Shown: positions 1 through 8,310 of the stretch, piece by piece | Numbering within the stretch: the stretch's first letter is position 1 | How the letters are laid out: every line of letters begins with the position of its first letter | Source of the DNA: Allosediminivita pacifica | GTDB lineage: Bacteria; Pseudomonadota; Alphaproteobacteria; Rhodobacterales; Rhodobacteraceae | DNA length: 64,000 nucleotides | Assembly (NCBI RefSeq): GCF_003054175.1 | Contig: NZ_QBKN01000019.1 | Span: forward strand, 1-64,000 | Direction of reading: 5' to 3' | Made by a program: the position numbers and the translations under genes | Notes under the pieces: model-generated | Told to the model about the DNA's origin: nothing | The model's input: the letters and a program-made list of their open reading frames with translations, nothing else | Database searches by the model: none

Positions 1-13
1 TAATCTTTGACAT
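1..13 (-). CDS. Start of an unidentified gene, cut by the window edge
   Basis: A minus-strand ATG at 11-13 begins Met-Ser-Lys-Ile and runs off the left edge. It is preceded by GGGAGG (complement of 19-24) five bases upstream, which is good Shine-Dalgarno spacing. Only four codons are visible, so no function can be given. It follows the truncated acyl-AMP ligase at 77-1033 on the same strand and could belong to the same transcript. Confidence 0.35.
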
Positions 14-76
14 GACCGCCTCCCATTAAGGATTGTTGCGATCCCACCTTGGCACAGCGATGCCGTCGGGGGGCGG

Positions 77-1033
77 TTACAGCATCAAAGCCGCCGCGCG
101 GGACAGGCCCGCCGGCGCGAAATGCGCATGAAACAGCTCGGGAAGCTCCGCCGGGACCGGCTCCGCCCCGCAGAAGGCGCGGCTCCAGGTGGACAGATCC
201 ATGCCCGCGATCTGATCGGCGGTGACCCGCTGGACACATTCGGCAAAGGCGAAGGCCGGGCCGCCGCTGATCGTGGCCCGCTCGTCCGAGACGGCCTCGG
301 GCCAGAGTGCCGGCTTGCGGATGAAATCCAGGGGGCTCATCTGCGCCGAGAAACCGCCGCACAGCAGCGGTGTCAGAATCCCGCCCATGAGGCCCATGTC
401 GTGGTAGTGCGGCAACCAGTTCACGAAGCGTGATGCCGGTCCAAGCCCCCAGCTGCGCGCCACCAGCCCGGCGTTGGCGAGGATGTTGTCGCCGGTGATG
501 GCAACGCCTTTGGGAAACCGCGTGGACCCGGACGTGTACTGGATCACCGCCAGACGCGCCGTATCACCCGCGGCCCGCGTGGGTTCGGGCAGGCGGGCCG
601 GGTTCAGCGGAAGCGGCACCACCGGGCATGATGCGGGGCCCTGGCGCGTCAATTCGGCGGTGATGATCCCCAGATGTTCGGGCAGGCAGATGACAGCACT
701 CGCCCGGCTGTCCGCGACGATGTGACGGAAGCGCTCAGTATGGCTGCCGTGACGCGGGACAGGCACCGGAACCACAGTAACACCGGCGAGCACCCCGCCG
801 AGAAGCAGTGTCACGAAATCCGGCCCCGCCGGGAGCGCCACGACGATACGACACGGCGCCGACCCGAGCCATAACTGCAGTGTTTGGGCCATCTCGCCCG
901 CCATCGAAGACAGGTCCGCACCCCGAAAGGCCTGACGCGCGCCTGAGCGCGAACGGAACACGATCTGCTCTGCCTCGGCGCGTGCTTCAAACGCGCGCAT
1001 AAGGGCCTCGGACAGCGGCGCCTCCGGCCTCAT
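77..1033 (-). CDS. Fatty-acyl-AMP ligase-like adenylation protein, C-terminally truncated
   Basis: N-terminal part of an adenylate-forming enzyme of the fatty-acyl-AMP ligase (FAAL) type, which activates fatty acids as acyl-adenylates, usually for loading onto an acyl carrier protein. Visible motifs are the phosphate-binding loop YTSGSTRFPKGV (about residue 166), the FAAL-typical LPHYHDMGLMGG (about 205) and FCGAEPV near the end. The frame stops at residue 318, just where the family continues with the CYGxAE adenine-binding motif. The rest of the large domain and the whole C-terminal lid (about 250 residues) are missing. The start overlaps the stop of the radical SAM gene as ATGA, so the two are probably translationally coupled. 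A truncated protein should be unable to complete adenylation, so this is either decayed or a split gene. Family call is secure; function as it stands is doubtful. Confidence 0.8.
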   Translation of the reverse strand: MRPEAPLSEALMRAFEARAEAEQIVFRSRSGARQAFRGADLSSMAGEMAQTLQLWLGSAPCRIVVALPAGPDFVTLLLGGVLAGVTVVPVPVPRHGSHTERFRHIVADSRASAVICLPEHLGIITAELTRQGPASCPVVPLPLNPARLPEPTRAAGDTARLAVIQYTSGSTRFPKGVAITGDNILANAGLVARSWGLGPASRFVNWLPHYHDMGLMGGILTPLLCGGFSAQMSPLDFIRKPALWPEAVSDERATISGGPAFAFAECVQRVTADQIAGMDLSTWSRAFCGAEPVPAELPELFHAHFAPAGLSRAAALML

Positions 1034-2556
1034 GAGGCACTCCGCAGAGCATGTCGTTCGGACGCGGCCCGGGTGCGCGCCGCATCGCCCAGGTACATCG
1101 CCAGGGTGGAGTTCAAATCGTATGCGATTTCGGGGCGCTCGGCGATCATGTCGCGGACGCCCGTGATCAGGCGGCGCATGCCCGGCTCGCGGGCCATCAT
1201 CGGAATAAGTTCCCGCAACGGGTGCCGCCGCCCACGCACGGGCTGATCGGCGCTTTGTGCCATATCCAGACGTGGCGTGCCCAGGGTCCTAGCATAGCGC
1301 TCGAACCGCAGGATCGCATTCTCGGGCGCCAGGAGTTTCGCTTTCAGCCATGCCCGCCCCTCGGCAAGTTCCTCGCGCGTCATCCGTGCCGGTATGAGGT
1401 TTGTGAGGGGCGTATTGCCCACAGGCGTGCCATGGGTGGCCTCTTCGACGATCCGTCCGGCCTGCCTCATCTCGGCATAGAGCGGCGTGGCATAGGGCGC
1501 GACCAGCGCACTTACGTTCAAGCCGACCACGGGAAGGCGCTGAGCGAAGGCAAATTGCTGTTCAAAACAACTTAGATCGTCATGGTCGAAACCGACGATC
1601 AGGCCGGCATGGATGGTCAGGCCCGCGCGCACGATCTTTTCGCATTCGCCGACGAGATCGACACCGAGGTTCTGCCGCTTGCGGCTCTCGGTCAAAGACT
1701 CGGCATTGCTGGTTTCCAGCCCAACGAAGGCGTGCCGCAGGCCCGCCGCGTTGCAAAGCGCCAGCAGATCGGGATCCCGCGCCACATCGATCGACATCTG
1801 GGTCGAGAACTGAACCGGCGCACGCCCCTCGAGACCGTTCCAGTCCAAGAGGGCGGTCAGCAGCTCCCGCGTGCGCTTGCGATAGACCGTGAAGTTGTCG
1901 TCGCTGAGCGTGATTTCGCGGTAGCCGAGTGCGTGAAGCTCCTCCAGCTCCGCAATCACCCGATGCGGCGGCTTGTGGCGCTGCTTGCGCCCGAGATACT
2001 GGATGACATCGCAAAAGCTGCATTCGAAGGGACATCCGCGGCTTGTCTGCACCACCCCCGCAATCGCGCAGTCGTTGGGATAAAGATCCCAGCGCGGCAC
2101 GGGGGCCTGCGCCAGATCCGCCTGCCCGCACCGGTATTCACTTTGCAAACCTCCGGCTTTCAGGTCCGTCATGAAACGGGGCGCGACGGTTTCGAACTCG
2201 CCGATCACGAGGCAGTCCGCCTCGCCGCGAAAGAGCTCGGGGGCGAGGGAAACATGCGCCCCGCCCAGAACCACCCGCCGCCCCCGCCGTCGGAATTCGC
2301 GGGCCAGTTCGAGCCCGCGCCGAATTTGCGAGACATTGATCGAAAGGCCGACGAGATCGGCCTCCGCCTCAAGATCCACGTCCTGAACCGTCTCATCGCA
2401 AAGCCGGATATCGTCCGACGCCGGGAACCAGGCGGCGACAGACGCAATTCCCGAGGCGGCGACCAAGGCATAACGGCCGCGCATGCCGGGAACGCTGGAC
2501 ATCGCCGAGTCGAAATTCGGCTCATCGGTGCGGGGCGCGATAAGGTAGATCTTCAT
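1030..2556 (-). CDS. B12-binding-domain radical SAM protein
   Basis: A 508-residue cobalamin-dependent radical SAM enzyme. Residues 1 to about 150 look like the Rossmann-type B12-binding domain (GGAHVSLAPE at about 98). The radical SAM cluster motif CxxxCxxC is formed by Cys175, Cys179 and Cys182 within GCPFECSFCDVI, the form seen in the DUF4070-containing class that includes hopanoid C-methylases and related methyltransferases. SDDNF and VGLETSN are typical later strands of the barrel. ATG start at 2556 has GCGAGG upstream. It is coupled by a 4-bp overlap to the acyl-AMP ligase and follows an FkbM methyltransferase, suggesting tailoring of a lipid-like or natural-product scaffold. The substrate cannot be read from the sequence. 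Confidence 0.85.
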   Translation of the reverse strand: MKIYLIAPRTDEPNFDSAMSSVPGMRGRYALVAASGIASVAAWFPASDDIRLCDETVQDVDLEAEADLVGLSINVSQIRRGLELAREFRRRGRRVVLGGAHVSLAPELFRGEADCLVIGEFETVAPRFMTDLKAGGLQSEYRCGQADLAQAPVPRWDLYPNDCAIAGVVQTSRGCPFECSFCDVIQYLGRKQRHKPPHRVIAELEELHALGYREITLSDDNFTVYRKRTRELLTALLDWNGLEGRAPVQFSTQMSIDVARDPDLLALCNAAGLRHAFVGLETSNAESLTESRKRQNLGVDLVGECEKIVRAGLTIHAGLIVGFDHDDLSCFEQQFAFAQRLPVVGLNVSALVAPYATPLYAEMRQAGRIVEEATHGTPVGNTPLTNLIPARMTREELAEGRAWLKAKLLAPENAILRFERYARTLGTPRLDMAQSADQPVRGRRHPLRELIPMMAREPGMRRLITGVRDMIAERPEIAYDLNSTLAMYLGDAARTRAASERHALRSAS

Positions 2557-2586
2557 GAGAGCCGAACCTCGCCCATTTGAAAGGCG

Positions 2587-2605
2587 GTACGGGACGCCCC
2601 CGTAC
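2587..2605 (-). terminator. Hairpin between the FkbM and radical SAM genes
   Basis: Perfect 7-bp inverted repeat GTACGGG/CCCGTAC with a 5-base loop, between the FkbM stop (2652) and the radical SAM start (2556). On the minus strand it is followed by CGCCTTTC, a weak T-rich tail. It could terminate or attenuate transcription from the methyltransferase gene. Confidence 0.35.
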
Positions 2606-2651
2606 TTGCACAGACCATCGCGGATTCAGCATGACACATTGGCTTCGGTGC

Positions 2652-3380
2652 TCAGGCCAAGGTGGCGACGATCAGCCCGTCCGGCTGATGGGGCGGGTTG
2701 GGATCCTGGTGCAGGATACGCCAGTGCGGCGACAGGATATCCAGACACTCGGCAAAGATGGCTTCGCCGTGCGTGCCGATGATCCAGTTGCGGATCTGCC
2801 CGGCCTGCCCGCTTTCCACGACATGCGAAAGCAGCGTCGCCTCGCCGCCCTGCACATCGAGCTTCGCGATATCGAAGGGGGCGGGTTCGGCCGCCAACAG
2901 CGCGGCAAGATCGCGCGCGGGCACCCGGTGACGCGTGCCCTTTGCGACGGGGGCGTCCTCGATCACCACATGCGATGAAAAATCGCTGTCCGAAACTTCG
3001 ACCACCCCGTCGCTCACATGCGCCGCGGCTTCGATCAGGGTCATCCGGCCTGGCGATATGCCATTCAAGGCGAGATTTTCACGGATTGCCGAGATATGCG
3101 CTGGCAGGAACTCGAAGACAGTCGCCTCGGCCTCGGCCCTCAGCTTGAGCAACAGCAAGGTGTAGTAACCGATGCCGCCGCCGATATCACAAAACCGCAG
3201 GTCCGGCCTGTCGCAGCTGTCGATCAACCGGAGAAACCAGTCCTCCTCAACCGGTTCGTGCAAATTGCGATTGCCGTCCGACAGGTAGCGGGACACCTGG
3301 AAATCGAGCAGATGGTGCCTGAAAACCTCAAGGCCATTGCCGAACAGATATGTCTCGTTTTCCGCGATCGTCTGCGTCAT
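2652..3380 (-). CDS. FkbM-family SAM-dependent methyltransferase
   Basis: A class I methyltransferase of the FkbM family, which typically O-methylates sugars or polyketide-derived groups. The SAM-binding glycine loop is FCDIGGGIGYYT (about residues 62-73), followed by the acidic strand TVFEFLP. KLDVQGGEATLL is the conserved FkbM segment and the chain ends GLIVATLA. The frame is open a further 65 codons upstream, but that stretch does not resemble the family. I therefore place the start at the ATG at 3380, which has GAGG/GAGGGG a little upstream; 242 residues is normal for the family. It is the first gene of the minus-strand cluster leading to the radical SAM and acyl-AMP ligase genes. Confidence 0.8.
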   Translation of the reverse strand: MTQTIAENETYLFGNGLEVFRHHLLDFQVSRYLSDGNRNLHEPVEEDWFLRLIDSCDRPDLRFCDIGGGIGYYTLLLLKLRAEAEATVFEFLPAHISAIRENLALNGISPGRMTLIEAAAHVSDGVVEVSDSDFSSHVVIEDAPVAKGTRHRVPARDLAALLAAEPAPFDIAKLDVQGGEATLLSHVVESGQAGQIRNWIIGTHGEAIFAECLDILSPHWRILHQDPNPPHQPDGLIVATLA

Positions 3381-3650
3381 GGCCTCGATCGTCCCCTCGC
3401 CCTGAATACGGGGCTCGCACGCATCGGCGTCTGCGTGCGAAGTCACCGCGACTGGTTCTGTTCCCGGCGCAAAAGTGTTCCCCCTCGCGCGTCCCGACCC
3501 ATCAAACCGGTGTGTGGTTAATCTGCGATTAAGATGCCCTTGGCTCAGGCCTCCTGTCAGGCGGCACGAGCGCATCCGAGCCCTCGTGGCCTTTGCGTCC
3601 CGGCGGCCCCCCCCTTACTTCGACGCGGCGGTCTGGCATGAGGTCAGCGG

Positions 3651-3860
3651 GGTCCTGAAGCTCTGGGCGCGGACGCGCAGGGCAACCCCAACCTCGCGGG
3701 CAAGATCGACCGTCTCACGATGCACGTGCTGCTGCCCTGGCGTGCCGACAGCCGGATACGACGCACCGCCCGGGCGAAGGAATGGCAAGCGCGGCTGCCC
3801 GACTCCCGACGGGTCCACGTGTCCGAGACGGGCCACCTGGTCCTCGGGACGACACCGATA
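3651..3860 (+). pseudogene. Remnant of an alpha/beta-hydrolase C-terminal region
   Basis: One plus-strand frame (ATG at 3720 and its in-frame upstream codons) translates to segments resembling the C-terminal third of an alpha/beta hydrolase: NPNLAGKIDRLTMHVLLPW (the strand leading to the catalytic acid), then WQARLPDSRRVHVSETGHLV, where GH corresponds to the catalytic histidine. The nucleophile-elbow half is absent, and the usual LLWGxxD is degraded to LLPWRAD. There is no credible start. I read it as a decayed fragment lying just beyond the frameshifted SDR, not an expressed gene. Confidence 0.4.
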
Positions 3861-4054
3861 GCGGCTTCGCGATCTCGCGCGGCAAGGCAGGACCATGCCG
3901 GTGACGGCTGCCGGTGCCGGCCGTGACGGTCGGCGCAGGCCTCGCGCGCTCGTGGGCGTGCGCCACGCCCGCCCGAACGGCTCTCGCCGCTGAGACCCGG
4001 GGTTTCCCGGCCGGGGCCGACAGTGCCCGCCGGGGGCACCGTCGGCGCGCGCCC

Positions 4055-4775
4055 TTACCAGGGCGTCACTCCGTCGGGTTCCACGAACAGGCCGCTCTCT
4101 TCGCCGCCCAGCGCGTATTGCACCGGCAGCCGCGCGCCCTCTTCGGGGGGTCATGTCCCCGAAGCCCGTCAGGTCCGTCTTCACGAAGCCGGGGCTGACG
4201 GAGTTCACCTTGATGCCCGTGTCCTTCAGTTCTTCGTGCAATTGCACCGTCAGCATGTTCAGCGCCGCCTTCGAAGCGTTGTAGCCGATGAACTGCTGTG
4301 AATAGTAGGTCGAGGTCGGATCGCCGTTCAGTGTCAGCGAGGCGAGCGAGGTCGAGACGTTGACGATCCGGCCACGGGGCGCCGCCTTCAACAGGGGCAG
4401 CATGGCCTGCGTCACGGCCAGGGTGCCGATGAAGTTGACCTCCATCACCCGGCGCACGGCGTCGAGCGAGGCCTGGCTGGGCATGGCATCGCCGAAGTCG
4501 AAGATGCCCGCGTTGTTCACCAGCACGTCCAGCCGCCCATGATCCGCCTCCAACTGTGCGGCGGTTGCGGCATGGGTCTCGGGCGCGTCGAGATCCAGCG
4601 CCACCGTCGTGGCAGTCAGGCCGTCCCTCGCCAGTTCGGATACGGCCGCGGCGCCAAGGGTCGCGTCGCGAGAACCGATGACGACATGCAGGCCCGCCTC
4701 CGCCAGTTGCCGGGCGATCTGAAGCCCGATTCCCTTGTTGCCCCCGGTGACGAGCGCGATGCGGTGCTGGGTCAT
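4055..4775 (-). CDS. SDR-family NAD(P)-dependent oxidoreductase, frameshifted near the C-terminus
   Basis: Classical short-chain dehydrogenase with TGGNKGIG at residues 9-16, NNAG, the catalytic Ser and YNASK (Tyr/Lys), and SVSPGFVKTDL. It resembles carbonyl-reductase-like SDRs. After GDMTP the frame enters unrelated sequence and runs on to 3615. If one C is removed from the six-base run at 4145-4150 (GGGGGG on the plus strand), reading resumes as EEGARLPVQYALGGEE, then GLFVEPDGVTPW, and stops at 4055-4057. That gives about 239 residues, the usual length and ending of this subfamily. The given coordinates are the corrected gene. It is divergent from the TetR gene at 4841, with an inverted repeat between them, so it is the likely target of that repressor. 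Sequencing error and true mutation cannot be told apart here. Confidence 0.8.
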
Positions 4776-4810
4776 TTTTCTTTTCCTTTCCGTCTGATGC
4801 CCTCAAGCTA

Positions 4811-4824
4811 TGAAGGAACCTTCA
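4811..4824. promoter_or_regulatory. Probable TetR operator
   Basis: Perfect 6-bp inverted repeat TGAAGG-AA-CCTTCA in the 65-bp gap between the divergent SDR and TetR genes. Position and symmetry fit an operator through which the regulator at 4841 represses itself and the SDR. No experimental support is visible in sequence. Confidence 0.5.
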
Positions 4825-4840
4825 GATTTTGGATTCGCAT

Positions 4841-5470
4841 ATGACCAGCGCTCCAAGGACGGCCCTCAAGGCCCGCAAGAGACCGGTTCAGAGCCGGTCG
4901 CGTGTCACCGTGGACGCCATTTTCGAGGCGACCATTCAGGTTTTGCTGCGCGACGGGATGAGCGCGCTGACCACCACGCGGGTGGCAGAACGCGCCGGGG
5001 TTTCGGTCGGGACGATGTACCAGTACTTCCCCAACAAGCAGGCGCTGGTCTACGCTTTGAACGAGCGCTTCCTCGACACGCTGGCGGGCCGGATCGAGGC
5101 GACATGTGGCCGGATGAAGGGCGCACCGCTGCCCGAGATGGTCGATGCGCTGATCAACACCTACTGGACCGCCAAGACCGAGCGGGCCGAGGTGACCCGC
5201 GCGCTCTATCGGTCGGTGGCGGAGCTGGACAACGATGAGCTGATGCACGCGTTCGCTGCCCGCGCCGATGCCGCCACCACGGCGATGTTCACCAGCGCCG
5301 AGAATGGCGCGGTGGAAGACGTTGACGCGCTGAACCTGACACTGGCCTCGGTGATCTACGGCACGGTGCGCAATGCCTTCGAGCGCGGGCTGACGCAGGA
5401 AGAGGCGAGCGTGCTGCGCCGGAACCTGACGGAAATGTGCCGCGCCTACATCGGCGCGTTGTACGCATAG
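4841..5470 (+). CDS. TetR/AcrR-family transcriptional regulator
   Basis: About 209 residues with an N-terminal TetR DNA-binding domain: VDAIFEATIQVLLRDG, then TTTRVAERAGVSVGTMYQYF, with the canonical GVSVGTxYxYFxNKxAL helix-turn-helix. The C-terminal ligand domain is not diagnostic. I use the ATG at 4841; an in-frame TTG at 4829 with AAGGA eleven bases upstream is an alternative. It is divergent from the SDR gene, a common repressor/target arrangement for sensing small toxic carbonyls or aromatics, but the ligand is unknown. Confidence 0.85.
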   Translation: MTSAPRTALKARKRPVQSRSRVTVDAIFEATIQVLLRDGMSALTTTRVAERAGVSVGTMYQYFPNKQALVYALNERFLDTLAGRIEATCGRMKGAPLPEMVDALINTYWTAKTERAEVTRALYRSVAELDNDELMHAFAARADAATTAMFTSAENGAVEDVDALNLTLASVIYGTVRNAFERGLTQEEASVLRRNLTEMCRAYIGALYA

Positions 5471-5731
5471 CCGGGCGCGGTCTGGACACTGCCGGCGGGG
5501 CCGGGAAATTCAGGTTCAGGCTTGAGTTTAAGATGCTTTGCACTTGTCGGCAGATGGCGCTGACGGAGGCACCCATGGACCTGACCAGGCGGGGCTACAT
5601 GGCGACCGGCAGGGACTGCCTTTCGCAGGTTGCCTCAAAATCATGCAGATTTCCGAATTCGGCGTGAACTTTGGAAGCGACCCCGGCGTTTGCGGACAAT
5701 TGTATCGCCTTGCCGGAAAGGACGTATCCCT

Positions 5732-7741
5732 ATGCGACCGAGCTTGAAGAGATCCACGAGCGCCGCCGCTCTGACGCTGGCGCTTGCGCTGCCTCAGCCG
5801 ATTTGGGCGCAGGATGGCGAAGCCGATTGCGAGCAGCTGATTGCCGCCTACGAGGCCGAAAACGGCGAGGGCTCTGCCGAGGGGGCCGACCCCGCGACCG
5901 CCGGTGACGAGGCCACCGCTGCGTGTCTCGCGCAGAGCGCGGATGTCGAAGCGGAGGCCGCGCCGTCCGGGGAGACACCTGCAGAGGACCTGCCCGCAGA
6001 AGCCGCTCAATCCGCGCCTGCGGGAGCTGAAGCGACGGGAACCGAGGAGAGCGCTGCGGAGGAAACGGTGGAGGAAACGGCCACCGACGAGGCTGCGACC
6101 GGAGATGCCCCCGCCGAGACCCCTGCGGCCGATGAGCAGACCAGCGAAGCGGCCACTCCGGAGTCGACGGCTGCCGAAGACACGGCGACTGAGGAGCCTA
6201 CCCCTGACGCGACGGCCGCCGAGGAAGCGGCCCCCGCTTCGGCGCCGGCCGAAGCCGAGGGAGGCACCCTGCCGACCGGCGATGGCGGCGACGCGGGGGC
6301 AGAGGCGACCGAGACCCAGCAACTCGAAGAGGCGCTTCAGGCAGAAGAAGAGGCCGAGAGCGCGGAAGAGCCCGCACCCACAAGCGAGGCGGACGCCGCC
6401 TCCGAGGACGCCATGGCGACCGGGGAAACCGCCGAGGAGGATTCGGAGCAATCTGCGGGTCAGACTCAGGCGGATGGCGACACCTCCGCCGAGGAGGCTA
6501 CCTCTGACCAGGAGATGACCGACGAGAGTGGCACCTCGGAAGAGGCTGACCCTGCGGCCGGAGACGCCTCCGCGGAAGAAACCGAAACCACCGATGGCGA
6601 CGTCACCGCCGAGAGCGAAGCCGAGATCGAGGTGACCCAGGAGGATACCGAGGAATCGACCGAGGCGGCCAACACGCAGGTAGACACCGCCGCCGCCTCG
6701 GCCGGTGCCGAAGCCACCGGAGAGGCCGAGACCGAGACGACGGTGATCACGGAGGAGAACTCCCGGTCTTCCGACGAGGAGTTCTCGAACTCGACCACGG
6801 CGACCTCTTCCCGGAACGAAGAGAGCGACGACGATGATGACAACGACCGGCTGGGCGAATTCGCCAAGATTGCGGCGGGTGTCGCGGGCGGCGTCCTTCT
6901 CAACGAGCTACTCGGCCAGAACGACGAGGTGGTCGAGAACACCGGCGACCGGGTCGTGGTCCAGCGGCAGAACGGCGAGTATTATGTCCTGAAGGACGAC
7001 GACACGCTTCTGCGTCAACCCGGAACCGAGCTGCGGACGCAGAGCTTCTCGGACGGCTCCAGCCGTACCATCGCCACGCGCGACGACGGAACCGAGGTCA
7101 TCACGATCCGGGCCGCCAATGGCCAAGTGCTTCGCCGGACCCGGGTCCTGTCGGACGGCCGCGAGATCGTGCTGTTCGACGATACCGCCGAGGTTCAGCC
7201 GGTCAATCTCTCCGATCTGCCGGAACCGCAGCGCGACGTGATCTCCATCGAAGATCTCGAGGAGGAGTCGCTGCGCCGTGCGTTGGCCGAGGAATCCGAA
7301 GCGGAAGACCGCATCGGCCGGACCTTCAGCCTGGCACAGGTCCGCAACATCCGAGCCGTGCGGGCTCTGGTTCCGACGATCGAGCTCGAGAACGTCACCT
7401 TCGACACCGGGTCTTCCGCGATCCGCCCTTCCGAGGCCGAGGAACTGGCCGCGATCGGGCGCGCCATGCGCGACATGATCGCCTCGAACCCCGACGAGGT
7501 GTTCCTGATCGAGGGCCATACCGACGCGGTCGGGTCGGCGTCGATGAACCTCGCCCTCTCGGACCGGCGCGCGGAGTCGGTGGCTCTGGCACTGACAGAG
7601 TACTTTGACGTGCCGCCCGAAAACATGATCGTGCAGGGCTACGGCGAGTCGGACCTGAAGGTGCAGACCGGGATCGCCGAGCGTGAAAACCGCCGCGCGG
7701 CCGTGCGCCGGATCACGCCCCTGATTACGGCATCGCGGTAA
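5732..7741 (+). CDS. OmpA-family outer-membrane/peptidoglycan-associated protein with long acidic Ala/Glu/Thr-rich region
   Basis: A 669-residue secreted protein. ATG at 5732 is preceded by AAAGGA and starts a signal peptide ending near PIWA|QDGE (about residue 26). Residues 35-375 are an extreme low-complexity stretch of Ala, Glu, Thr, Asp and Ser, ending in a run of aspartates. A short glycine-rich hydrophobic segment follows (IAAGVAGGVLLNELLG). The middle part has repeated DDGT/DDDT-like strands. Residues 550-665 are an OmpA domain with FDTGSSAIRP, IEGHTDAVGS and ERENRRAAVRRI, which binds peptidoglycan diaminopimelate in the family. It probably anchors or spaces the envelope. It stands alone with a hairpin behind it. 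Identity of the acidic region's partner is unknown. Confidence 0.85.
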   Translation: MRPSLKRSTSAAALTLALALPQPIWAQDGEADCEQLIAAYEAENGEGSAEGADPATAGDEATAACLAQSADVEAEAAPSGETPAEDLPAEAAQSAPAGAEATGTEESAAEETVEETATDEAATGDAPAETPAADEQTSEAATPESTAAEDTATEEPTPDATAAEEAAPASAPAEAEGGTLPTGDGGDAGAEATETQQLEEALQAEEEAESAEEPAPTSEADAASEDAMATGETAEEDSEQSAGQTQADGDTSAEEATSDQEMTDESGTSEEADPAAGDASAEETETTDGDVTAESEAEIEVTQEDTEESTEAANTQVDTAAASAGAEATGEAETETTVITEENSRSSDEEFSNSTTATSSRNEESDDDDDNDRLGEFAKIAAGVAGGVLLNELLGQNDEVVENTGDRVVVQRQNGEYYVLKDDDTLLRQPGTELRTQSFSDGSSRTIATRDDGTEVITIRAANGQVLRRTRVLSDGREIVLFDDTAEVQPVNLSDLPEPQRDVISIEDLEEESLRRALAEESEAEDRIGRTFSLAQVRNIRAVRALVPTIELENVTFDTGSSAIRPSEAEELAAIGRAMRDMIASNPDEVFLIEGHTDAVGSASMNLALSDRRAESVALALTEYFDVPPENMIVQGYGESDLKVQTGIAERENRRAAVRRITPLITASR

Positions 7742-7767
7742 CGCAACATTCTTCTGACTGAGAATAT

Positions 7768-7797
7768 CCGCCCCGGGGTCTGCCGATTCCGGGGCGG
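7768..7797 (+). terminator. Hairpin after the OmpA-family gene
   Basis: Perfect 9-bp inverted repeat CCGCCCCGG/CCGGGGCGG with a 12-base loop, 27 bases past the OmpA-family stop. There is no T-run behind it, so it may act only partly or with Rho. The rest of the 317-bp gap to 8058 shows no gene. Confidence 0.5.
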
Positions 7798-8058
7798 AAT
7801 GCGTTCGGGGTGATCCGGGTCCGGACCTGGCGCATCGAAGACCCTTTCGGCCTGGCAGCCCCCCGGGGGAGAGGGCCGGTTACTGCCATGTTCGAGCCTT
7901 CACCGCGGCATTCTTGCATGGTGTTGAGTGAAAAATCGCCGATGGCGGAACCCCGGATGGCAAAAGGGCGCCGGGGGGACAAACAAGACACAGGAAGGTG
8001 GAACGTCCGGTCCTTTTGGCGATTAAGCTGCAGTCAGAAAATCAATCGTGAGGTCACT

Positions 8059-8310
8059 GTGCGTGCATTCGTCTACACCCCGAAAACTGCTTTTGTCTGT
8101 CTGTTCGCGACCGCGACATCGCTTCCGGCGGCGGCGCATGCTTATGTCGGCCCCGGCGCCGGGCTGACCGCGATCGGCACCATGATCGCGCTCGTCGCGG
8201 CCGTGGTTCTCGCCCTCGTGGGGTTCGTCTGGTACCCGATGAAGCGCATGATGCGGAACCGCTCCGCCGCGTCGAAGGCCGGAACCGCCTCGCAGGAGCG
8301 CGGCAAGTGA
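8059..8310 (+). CDS. Small membrane protein with signal peptide and VGPGAG motif
   Basis: 83 residues from a GTG at 8059 with GTGAGG upstream. An N-terminal signal-like segment ends at about AAAHA. It is followed by YVGPGAGLTAIGTMI, one membrane helix (ALVAAVVLALVGFVWY) and a basic tail rich in Arg/Lys/Ser. I know the YVGPGAG...WYP pattern only as a recurring short membrane protein beside glycan or sulfotransferase genes; no function is assigned. Its stop overlaps the start of the sulfotransferase gene (GTGA), so the two are coupled. It may be a membrane partner of the next two enzymes. Confidence 0.65.
   Translation: MRAFVYTPKTAFVCLFATATSLPAAAHAYVGPGAGLTAIGTMIALVAAVVLALVGFVWYPMKRMMRNRSAASKAGTASQERGK

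Noticed and set aside
7816-7829. Another TCCGGA core at 7820-7825 as a regulator site
   Set aside because: The flanks (CGGG, CCTG) do not fit the TAAG/CTTA arms; a chance match in GC-rich DNA.
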